This document shows positions 56,956 to 64,000 of a DNA stretch of 64,000 nt, piece after piece. The stretch lies in contig NC_087064.1 in assembly GCF_963678635.1 (NCBI RefSeq), positions 72,105,465 through 72,169,464 on the forward strand. Direction: 5' to 3'. The stretch's first letter is position 1. Every line of letters begins with the position of its first letter. The notes under the pieces were generated by a model. That model did not search any database and was not told where the DNA came from. It saw only the letters and a list, made by a program, of their open reading frames with translations. The stretch is from Symsagittifera roscoffensis. Lineage: Eukaryota > Xenacoelomorpha > Acoela > Convolutidae. The position numbers and the translations under genes were made by a program.

Positions 56956-59208
56956 ATGGGTGACACAAACGAACTCATGGAATTCCTCTCAGCGAGTCTA
57001 GGAGCGACTCTAGACGAGATCTATCAGCGGCTGATCGATTGTGATTTCACACGAGAAGACCCGGGGTTGGCAATGTTTGTGGTCGCGCTCCTTAATGCAC
57101 TAGGACGAGAGGGTCGAGGGAATCGCCCTACGGAAGCCGTGTTGATGTTGGCCTTCGATGAGTCCGGGACCGCCGAGAGAGGCCGAAACCGACTGATGAG
57201 ATGGAGGCGTGGAGAAATTTCTGGCCACGACCTGGCTCGTGAGCCAGGACTAGGTGAGCAGAGGGACCACCGGCTAGGTGAGATGCCCTTACCAGTCCAA
57301 CCGGCGCAGCCACTCATCGGAGCAAAGAGACAACGTGATGGGCCAGGCCCGTCACATTCGGTCGACTCTCCTACATCTGCTCCTCCTTTGAAGAAAGTGA
57401 GGGTGAGTGAGATAGAGATCCAGACGTCGGAGACGATCGAGACGCTGGAAAAGAAGGAGAAAGATCAGAGCGAGCTGTGTGCCAAACTCCAGGAGTATAG
57501 GGCAATAGCTCGAGAAAGAGACGAATGGAAGAAGAAATACGAAGATCTACAGGTGGCTTATAAGGAGGACGAAATAAAGCACCTGAAGGAGCTGTATATG
57601 GCCAAGGTGAGCCAAGTGTCACCGGAAGTTCTGGCGAGCATGAGATCCTCGGAGGGATCCAACCACACACGCCCCGGGACAACAGCTCAGGAGCTGTGTG
57701 TATCGAGAGGGACCGAGGTTCTGGATTTGCGTGCATCGAGAGAGCCCGAGGCTCCTCAGCAGACACGACCGTCTGCTTCTAGTCAAAGGTTCACGATACC
57801 AGACCCTTCTGACACTTACCTCGCCCCTCAGTTCCAAGAATCGTTCAACCAAGTGGCCCGAGCGACAATGGAGGAGATCAACCGGACCACTGGACGGACA
57901 TTGGGTAGGATCGTTCCTTCCCAGCGTCGTGATCAGTCATCAAATAGCTCGGAGCGAGCACCCCACACAATAGTGCCCTCGGGGACTGCGCATGGGAGAA
58001 CCTATCAAAAGTCCCGCGTGGTACATATCAGGAAGAACCTGATGACACGGCACCAGTTCACGCAAGTAGCTGCAGAGCATCCTCGAGCTTGCCTGAATGA
58101 CATGAGCTGGAACCCCGCTACGAGCGACCAGGTGATTACCCCAGGGAGTCGCCACCTGATCATAGGAGACAGTTTGGTGAGGGATCTGAATGAGATCTTC
58201 GTCTATGGTCAGACAACCACCCTGTCCTTTGGAGGAGCTTCAGTGGCTCAGGTCATCAAGATGATGGAATTCCAAAGCGAGGATCACCTGGATACGCTGG
58301 TGATAATGCTAGGAACTAATGATGTCTCGAGAGCCCCAGTGACCCCCGAGTGCAAGTGGGAGCCTCTGCTGGTATGCCTCCTGAATGAACTGAAGGAGAA
58401 GTACAGGCCCAGGTTTGTGGTGCTGTGCACGATACCACAAAACCCGCTGATGGGCACCACAGTGGCAGATTTCATGAACGGCAACGTGACACGGTGGAAT
58501 GAAATGATCCGTAATCTGGTGAGAAACAACCCTGGCGAGTTGCGACTTCTGGATATCGAAAACACGCTGCGCATGATTGATCATGTTGCGCTTACCAAAG
58601 ATGGGATACATTTCAACACCCAACGAGGGAGACACTGGATGAATGATATATTTCAGACGCAATTGAGAGAAATGGAGCAGGAGTCGAGGGCGACCAGTTC
58701 TCTGGCTCCGACCAGTTCAACGACCGGAGGAAGCAGAATAAGGGCAAGCGTGCCCGAGTCCCTCGTCAACCGCCTAGGGCCCTTGGCAATGGAGACGGTT
58801 GTAGCCGCACCCACCACTCCTAGCTCAAACGTGAGAGAGAGGCTGGGGACTGCTCCTCCTCCCAGAATACAACCGCTTGAAAGCCGACTCGGCAGATCAG
58901 TGGTTCAGAACAGAAATAACTCCCAGACCGCGTCTAGGAGGAATGATCCACCCGCCACGGCGAACCCTGCTCCAGCAGCAGGATCGTCTACGAGCGCCGT
59001 GCCTGCGGAAGGAGTTGAACCAGGCAGCCTGCTGCTTTGGAATCGATTAGACCCTAGTCATTGGGGACAGTATAAGACGGACATGTCCACGAAGCTGAAC
59101 ATGAATACCCTGACGTGTCGGGAGGACGCGATGAGAATGATTGGCGGAGAAAGTCCCACGGTGTCGCGATTGTATCGGATACCAGGCGTGGATTGGCTGC
59201 TAGCATAA
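56956..59208 (+). CDS. SGNH (GDSL) hydrolase module, start of second polyprotein (element B)
   Basis: 750 aa. The ATG is supported by the matching start in A (20015). Residues 1-70 are helical; 165-215 form a coiled coil; 220-395 are Pro/Ser-rich. The SGNH fold spans about 395-580: nucleophile block IIGDSLVRD with Ser406, FGG block near 423, LGTND with Asn455, and DGIH with Asp549 and His552. All four SGNH catalytic blocks are present. Residues 585-700 are again low complexity, followed by a conserved LYRIPGVDWLLA end. Enzymes of this superfamily cleave esters of lipids or sugars. There is no signal peptide. The TAA at 59206-59208 corresponds to GAA in A. Confidence 0.85.
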   Translation: MGDTNELMEFLSASLGATLDEIYQRLIDCDFTREDPGLAMFVVALLNALGREGRGNRPTEAVLMLAFDESGTAERGRNRLMRWRRGEISGHDLAREPGLGEQRDHRLGEMPLPVQPAQPLIGAKRQRDGPGPSHSVDSPTSAPPLKKVRVSEIEIQTSETIETLEKKEKDQSELCAKLQEYRAIARERDEWKKKYEDLQVAYKEDEIKHLKELYMAKVSQVSPEVLASMRSSEGSNHTRPGTTAQELCVSRGTEVLDLRASREPEAPQQTRPSASSQRFTIPDPSDTYLAPQFQESFNQVARATMEEINRTTGRTLGRIVPSQRRDQSSNSSERAPHTIVPSGTAHGRTYQKSRVVHIRKNLMTRHQFTQVAAEHPRACLNDMSWNPATSDQVITPGSRHLIIGDSLVRDLNEIFVYGQTTTLSFGGASVAQVIKMMEFQSEDHLDTLVIMLGTNDVSRAPVTPECKWEPLLVCLLNELKEKYRPRFVVLCTIPQNPLMGTTVADFMNGNVTRWNEMIRNLVRNNPGELRLLDIENTLRMIDHVALTKDGIHFNTQRGRHWMNDIFQTQLREMEQESRATSSLAPTSSTTGGSRIRASVPESLVNRLGPLAMETVVAAPTTPSSNVRERLGTAPPPRIQPLESRLGRSVVQNRNNSQTASRRNDPPATANPAPAAGSSTSAVPAEGVEPGSLLLWNRLDPSHWGQYKTDMSTKLNMNTLTCREDAMRMIGGESPTVSRLYRIPGVDWLLA

Positions 59209-59871
59209 CAGGAGCAGTTCAGCTCTACGACTACGCTCCGACATGCAGACTTGAACGGGTTGCCTCAGGACAATACCTTTGGACCTTTGAACACACGATC
59301 CCTTACGGACGTCCGACAGAGAGCCCGGGAATTGACGCCACCTGCTCGAAGGGGCAAGTTTCAGGCAGAAAATAAGCCCAATAACAAGCATCATAAGATG
59401 TACAGGCAGTTCGCTAAACCACCCGGTCAGACGCCTGGCGAGTATTCAAGGGACTACCCCAGATCGACTACGGTAGATGGAGATGAACAGAGATATGGGA
59501 AACTGAAGGCCCCAATAGGCGATGGCCTGTTCGCTGCTTACGATCCCTTAGAGATTAAAGCCGCAAAGTATCTGATCGTGGCCAGTTCCGATTATCTCTA
59601 CACGCCCCGTTCCCTCTTTTGGCCCGACGTGATTTTCTTGACGGCACCTAAATTGGACTGGGGACAAGCAATCGGCATGATGATAAGTGTGCGAAGGGTG
59701 GTCAGTATGGAGCCGCAGGTAATAGTGGTTGCGGGCTCAAATGATCATCTGCAAAGCAGGGGCTTATTGTCACGTCTGACGGATGGGTCGATCCCGAGTA
59801 ACGAGGTTATAGGGGAGGCGATAATGACACTGCTCTCGGCGATGGCTGAGGTAGAGGCAGCAGCAAGATAA
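59209..59871 (+). CDS. second Rossmann/SGNH-like module, N-terminal half (element B)
   Basis: Same frame as the SGNH ORF; first ATG at 59251 (206 aa from there). After a basic region (KNNKHHKM-type) the segment from about residue 105 alternates strands and helices: KYLIVASSDYLY in the place of a nucleophile block, then VIVVAGSNDHL resembling the G-x-N-D block. The Ser block is altered, so it looks like a non-catalytic sister of the preceding domain. It ends at TAA 59869-59871, where A has CAA. It runs on in frame into the next ORF after 9 nt. Confidence 0.6.
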   Translation, partial: QEQFSSTTTLRHADLNGLPQDNTFGPLNTRSLTDVRQRARELTPPARRGKFQAENKPNNKHHKMYRQFAKPPGQTPGEYSRDYPRSTTVDGDEQRYGKLKAPIGDGLFAAYDPLEIKAAKYLIVASSDYLYTPRSLFWPDVIFLTAPKLDWGQAIGMMISVRRVVSMEPQVIVVAGSNDHLQSRGLLSRLTDGSIPSNEVIGEAIMTLLSAMAEVEAAAR

Positions 59872-59880
59872 CGCTTCACC

Positions 59881-62718
59881 ATGAATGTGGTGAAGGTGAT
59901 CTTTGTATTGTCACCAGGGTACGCTGCATTACCAGAACCCCTCCAATTTGTATATACAATGGTCACAACAATAGCAGAGGGGAGGTTCAATGTGATAATT
60001 CCTGCCCCAAATAGAGTAGTGGACCCGGACAATTACTACCCGTCCCGATCTGAGCTTCCCGCCGTTTGGGCTGACATTTCGAATGCCATACAGGGGCTCA
60101 GAGATTGTAGCACAACTCGGTTGGTGCTAGATGAAGTTCTGGGGTTGGAGCTGTCCAACTTTGCCAGATTGCTGAAACTAAGACCAGGGGTGGACGACGA
60201 TCATCTGTTAGTACAACAGGTGGCTGATGATCTCTGGTTCAGACAGATGGATCAGGCCGAGAATGAGCAGGGCGGGATAGTCAGGAAGAACATGACATCA
60301 GCGGAAGAAGATCTCATGGCAATGGCTTTGCGCACGAAGCCGCACAATAACGTATGGTTGTACTTGTCACCAAGGCTGTGCACCTTGGGTGAGGACGCGT
60401 TCGAGCATGCGCCGGCAGTGATAAAGGAGATACATGTGTATCTGAAAAATTTGTTTGATGCCCGGGAGTTAGCTGGGGGCATGATGTTGAAGCTGATGCA
60501 GGACGTAAACACGATGTCACTGGACAAGTTACAAGCTGACGTGCTAGCCACGAGGGCACAGTACGAACGATCGGATGCTATCTTGGGAGGAATGGGAGTG
60601 GGATGGACGCCATCCTTCCTATCGACGTGCTATCCTAGGGCATCCCGGAACTTGATTGCGAGTTTTGTCAGAGACATCAGGAAGTTATCGATTGGCCTGG
60701 TATTAGCCTTGTACGTGACATTTGGTCACGAAAATTTCGTGAAGGGGCCGGCGAATCTCTTCACCCAAGCGTTAGCCGATTTGAGATTGGATGGACTCCT
60801 GACTCTGATTGCTATGACCTACGGTCGACTGGGTGATTTGCTTGTGCTGTTACGTTACCCTGAACAACTACAGGGACCGAGTCGTGAGTTCAATGCAGAG
60901 TTGGAAACCGCCTCGCTCAAGAAGATGAAAGACTGGAGGACTCTCCTGCTTCAATACCTCTTACAACAGAACAGAAGCGTCACGGGAGAAGATAAGGTGA
61001 CGACGAATGCGGGCGAGAGTAAGCAGTATTGTGGCATGCCCTTACTGACGGACTTAGCTGTCATGATGCGGATTGATCCGTTGGCTCTGGTCCACGGACT
61101 GCGGGAATTCGTCACAGTGGTGTATGGACCGGTGATGTCTTTTGCGTTCCCGGATGTACAAGTTAAGGCGTACAGGAATTCAGTGTTGTACGTCGACCTG
61201 GTCTCAGTCGTGGACTGTTCCGTACTGAACTGGGTAGAACAGAGTGAGTTGAGAGGGCTGGCCAGTGACGAAAGGCTGTTCGGAAGAATAGCGGAGCCAG
61301 GTTGGATGTTGATGGATTTCAACAACCACTTCAAATGCCGAATGGGCCGTGAGGAACTTTCTCATATCCAGTTCAACCCGAAGCTTTGGAACTTAAGACC
61401 AGTAGTAAAGGATACGGGAGCGGCTATGGGAGTGCCACTCTTACCAGAGGCCTATGCACACGCCAAAGAGAACCAGCAAGCGTGGCTTTCTGGGTCCAGG
61501 CCGCTGCCGGACCAATGCCCTCGATATCCACCGATAAGGAGGATGTTGTTGGGAGTCACATCTCCCATCATTGCCCCTCGCATCGGAGCAGCTCGTGATG
61601 CAGAAAAGAGAATGTTGAAGTGGAGTGAAGGGATGGAGCCGCGCTTCATCGGCTGGAATGTGGCAGCCGCGCACACATTCGACTTCTCATTTCCTGATGC
61701 TTGGAGTAGGAAGAAGATCAAGGCACTACCTTCCAGGAGACCAGAGGTCTCGGCCGAAATATGGAACGAAGTGTATTCTCCCACGGATGACTTATCAAGA
61801 CTGAATTGGTCAGGAGAAGTGAAAGTAGTGATGATGGAAGTAGCAAAGGAGAGCAGAGGGGGCTCATATATAACGATAGAGGACCTAGCACCACATGGCG
61901 AGGAGTCTGTAGAATTCATGGTGAATGATGAGTTGTTTTATCATGCAGGAGACATGACCGTACCGGCTCGGCCGGACTCGGGCACTGACTCACGACAAGG
62001 ACCTTCAGGACCCAGGCCGAAACCTGATGCAGGTGATGATGATTTGATGGATCATGACGACAACGATACCGAGGGAAAGACGGGAAAACCGGGTGAGACG
62101 GATCTGGGAGCGTTAGAGAGAGACTTGCTAGAAAACCGGTTTAGTGAAGACGACGATGGGGAAGTCGATGGGAGTCTATTGCTAATGACGCCATCGTCTT
62201 TCATGTCCCCTACAAAGGAGGCGTCGGCCGACTTATCCCCGATAGACCCAATAAGCCAGGCGAGAGAGTGCCAAAGCAGGGATCCGCAGAGATTGCTCCA
62301 TGAGTCACCAAGGAGGAGAAAAATCGAAGAATCAATGAGGGTATCCTTCCTGAGCACGTTGCCGGAAGAGGAATGGGAGAGATATCAGAGTGAGCTAGAA
62401 GGCAAGACAGGGACAACCTGGAGCCGAGTGAATTTCATGGAAAGATCATGGGACGTGATAAGGCGATATGGGACGCAGTCCATAATGAAGGTGGGGTTGA
62501 ACCAACCCATCATGCGTGAGGTCCTGGAGAAAATAGTGAACTCCATGGAGTCGGATGTTCTGACCGAGTCAGTAACAGAAGACAGTGCCGATGATCAGCA
62601 GGTTGCAAAAAAATTACCTGTTAGACGAGCCAGGAAGGGGCTGAAGCGACTAAAAGGGAAGACTGGAAGTCGAGCCATGAACCCGAGAGCAACGTCCCGG
62701 GTTCCAACGCAGTGGTGA
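59881..62718 (+). CDS. large unknown central part of second polyprotein (element B)
   Basis: 945 aa, in frame with the two preceding ORFs. Residues 1-65 (VIFVLSPGYAALP, VIIPAPNRVVDPDNYY) complete the Rossmann-like module. Residues of about 70-560 are mixed helical sequence with conserved LWFRQ, WLYLSPRLC and FNPKLWNLRP blocks. Residues 650-790 are acidic and Pro/Ser-rich (DDDLMDHDDND), and the C-terminus is strongly basic (RRARKGLKRLKGK). No signal peptide, membrane segment or known enzyme motif is seen, so it is not a typical envelope. It ends at TGA 62716-62718. A stays open there, one base different in length. Confidence 0.75.
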   Translation: MNVVKVIFVLSPGYAALPEPLQFVYTMVTTIAEGRFNVIIPAPNRVVDPDNYYPSRSELPAVWADISNAIQGLRDCSTTRLVLDEVLGLELSNFARLLKLRPGVDDDHLLVQQVADDLWFRQMDQAENEQGGIVRKNMTSAEEDLMAMALRTKPHNNVWLYLSPRLCTLGEDAFEHAPAVIKEIHVYLKNLFDARELAGGMMLKLMQDVNTMSLDKLQADVLATRAQYERSDAILGGMGVGWTPSFLSTCYPRASRNLIASFVRDIRKLSIGLVLALYVTFGHENFVKGPANLFTQALADLRLDGLLTLIAMTYGRLGDLLVLLRYPEQLQGPSREFNAELETASLKKMKDWRTLLLQYLLQQNRSVTGEDKVTTNAGESKQYCGMPLLTDLAVMMRIDPLALVHGLREFVTVVYGPVMSFAFPDVQVKAYRNSVLYVDLVSVVDCSVLNWVEQSELRGLASDERLFGRIAEPGWMLMDFNNHFKCRMGREELSHIQFNPKLWNLRPVVKDTGAAMGVPLLPEAYAHAKENQQAWLSGSRPLPDQCPRYPPIRRMLLGVTSPIIAPRIGAARDAEKRMLKWSEGMEPRFIGWNVAAAHTFDFSFPDAWSRKKIKALPSRRPEVSAEIWNEVYSPTDDLSRLNWSGEVKVVMMEVAKESRGGSYITIEDLAPHGEESVEFMVNDELFYHAGDMTVPARPDSGTDSRQGPSGPRPKPDAGDDDLMDHDDNDTEGKTGKPGETDLGALERDLLENRFSEDDDGEVDGSLLLMTPSSFMSPTKEASADLSPIDPISQARECQSRDPQRLLHESPRRRKIEESMRVSFLSTLPEEEWERYQSELEGKTGTTWSRVNFMERSWDVIRRYGTQSIMKVGLNQPIMREVLEKIVNSMESDVLTESVTEDSADDQQVAKKLPVRRARKGLKRLKGKTGSRAMNPRATSRVPTQW

Positions 62719-64000
62719 CCTCTTTAACGAGCGCAGGTCGTTCAGGCGAGAGCGGGCAAGGAGATAGTGCAACGCTGACAGGGGGAGAAAAAGAGAATCT
62801 GATACCCCCTATACTCTTGGTTGGTCTGACCACGACTGCCGTAAGATCAAAGAAAACAGCACGAACCCTGGCAGACACTAAATTAGAGATGGAGATCATC
62901 AGTCAATGTGGATCTGGAGGACTTGAAGATTACAGGCCCTCGCGGACCAACGTAGCCAAGTTGAAACTGGAAGGACAACTCGACGTGGTCGAGTACAGTC
63001 GAGTTACTGTGCCAGAATCAGTCCACATGGGAGATCCAGCAGGAGGTTATGTGGAAATGTTGAAAGCGAGAAACTCCGCGAGAGGGCACCTGATGGCTTG
63101 GAGCGAGAAGCGAGCCATGCAGGAACATCTGAAAGAGCTCACGGAAAATTCGAACTTAAATCGAAAAGAATACGGCACGGTAATGTCCTCTGAAGCGAAC
63201 GAAGTCGGATTGGAAAAATTGCTGGAAATCTCCTGGAGGGCGGCCCTCCAGAGATACTTCGACGAGGCGATGCATGCACCTGCTACAGTGGCGGCATACC
63301 TGGCTCATCCTTGCGTGAGAACTGATCTGCAAGTACGGTTGGCTTGGTGCTTGATGGGCATCAAGAGAGCGGAGTATGAAGCCAGTAATGATTCGAAATC
63401 ACGGGAACAGGAACTGGAGTTGATGGAAGCTCTGCGAGCGTTGATTTCGAAAGACGATTCTGCGATAGCATGGGCTAAGCGTAAGGATGCCCTTTGCTTT
63501 GTCAGGTTCGTGGTGGATCGTATCCCCACACCTGTTTTGGGAGAATGCATAAAGATCATTCGGCAAAAGGGAGTTGATTGTGAAAGGAACTTCCTTAGGG
63601 CACTCCTGGAACTATACCAGGACATGCCATTGACTGTGCCAAACAAGGAGTCGAATGACATGGAAAGCTATCGCAAGTTGGAAGAGGTGAGAAGATATTC
63701 CAACAAAGAATTGAAAGTGAGCCGGGAGTTGATTGAAGCGGTCAGAGGACAAAAAGAGTTTGCAACACTAGGGAAACTGAGGTCATTCCAATATGTGTCT
63801 GGCATACCGGGGATGGCGTATAATCCCTTGGTGAATGAAGAAGCCAGGGAAGCGTACTTCGACTATGAGCAAGTCATAGTACTCGATTTCTGGGTTGAAC
63901 GTATTAAAGAAACTGGGATGCTGATGGTGGAACAACCCAAGCTGGGAATTATTTTGGAAGAACGAGTGGTCGAACCCTCGGTTCCAGAGCTAAAAGGGCA
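62625..64000 (+). CDS. helical C-terminal part of second polyprotein (element B, runs off window)
   Basis: The frame is open from 62625 to the window end (458 codons), overlapping the previous ORF by 94 bp in the -1 frame. It matches A 14800-13395 and D 330-1390: ARTLADTKLEMEI, GGYVEMLKARNSARGHLMAW, HPCVRTDLQVRLAWCLMGI, MAYNPLVNEEAREAYFDYEQ, LGIILEERVVEPSVP. The sequence is mostly alpha-helical without known motifs. In A the basic region before it and this part lie in one frame, so it is the continuation of the polyprotein, separated in B by a single-base length change. By comparison with A about 1.7 kb more should follow. Confidence 0.75.

Larger units (their letters stand above)
43002..64000 (+). 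mobile_element. element B: giant Ty3/Gypsy-type LTR retroelement (3' end outside window)
   Basis: The best preserved family member. It is inserted in the integrase gene of C; its LTR starts at 43002 directly after C coding sequence. Order: LTR, 3.1-kb leader, Gag-PR-RT-RH-IN-macrodomain-like block, intercistronic gap, SGNH polyprotein. By comparison with A, the coding part should end about 1.7 kb beyond the window and the full element should be about 24 kb. In-frame stops at 52595, 52781, 55351, 59206 and 59869 and frameshifts near 54468 and 62700 make it non-autonomous as read. Confidence 0.85.

Noticed and set aside
52595-59871. Alternative genetic code or programmed stop readthrough explaining in-frame TAA/TGA codons in B.
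   Set aside because: Both TAA and TGA occur at positions that A or C fill with different amino acids (Glu, Gln, Trp). No uniform reassignment fits, and B also has frameshifts. Ordinary nonsense mutations are simpler.
59881-62718. Envelope glycoprotein.
   Set aside because: No signal peptide, membrane anchor or Cys-rich ectodomain is visible in the predicted protein.
62600-62720. Programmed -1 frameshift at an A7 run (62605-62611) linking the last two ORFs of B.
   Set aside because: The -1 frame entered at the A run meets TAG at 62622 before joining the long open frame. A has the regions in one frame, so a one-base length change is more likely.

Overview
The window looks like a stretch of invertebrate-type metazoan nuclear DNA made almost entirely of retroelements in different states of decay. 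No host gene, rRNA or tRNA is supportable. The lineage is inferred only from the element types (Ty3/Gypsy and Penelope-like), so it stays uncertain. Most of the window belongs to one family of giant Ty3/Gypsy-type LTR elements. Four members are visible and are called A, B, C and D here.

Layout. 1-115 is a short unrelated AT-rich open stretch. 116-3222 (+) is D, a divergent relative reduced to the 3' part of the second polyprotein. About 3282-5628 is D-side repeat DNA built from direct and inverted copies of one sequence. 10740-33974 (-) is A, a complete but heavily mutated element of about 23 kb with a TG...CA LTR at its 5' end (33091-33974) and a shortened LTR at its 3' end (10740-11128). 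D and A lie tail to tail, and 4.76 kb across that junction is tandemly duplicated (2396-7154 and 7155-12178). The second unit carries an extra 380-bp foldback insertion. 34640-37464 is a Penelope-like element with a PHD-type zinc finger inside its reverse transcriptase. It is interrupted by C (37465-43001, -), a relative with a complete 911-bp 3' LTR and a large internal deletion. C is interrupted in turn by B (43002 to beyond 64000, +), the best preserved copy. The order is B in C in the Penelope element.

Element plan, read from B with A and C as comparisons: 883-bp LTR; candidate primer site; unusually long leader (about 3.1 kb) with a dense CCCTCCG-type motif array and two duplicated hairpins; polyprotein 1 (Gag with two CCHC knuckles, DTGA protease, YVDD reverse transcriptase, RNase H, HHCC/DDE integrase with a GPF module, acidic linker, and a C-terminal domain resembling a TARG1/OARD1-type macrodomain); a 465-bp intercistronic gap with conserved hairpins; then a second coding block where env would be expected. 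That block starts with an SGNH (GDSL) hydrolase with all catalytic blocks, followed by a second, degenerate Rossmann/SGNH-like module and more than 1,500 residues with no recognised domain, no signal peptide and no membrane segment.

In B the two coding blocks are cut into seven open frames by single stop codons and small frameshifts. At most of these breaks A or C shows a sense codon or an uninterrupted frame, so the ancestor probably encoded two very large polyproteins. B keeps an intact Gag-PR-RT-RH frame (1857 aa), but its integrase is broken. A, C and D are inactive. The candidate new biology is a giant Ty3/Gypsy lineage that joins a macrodomain-like module to integrase and carries an SGNH-hydrolase polyprotein instead of a recognisable envelope.
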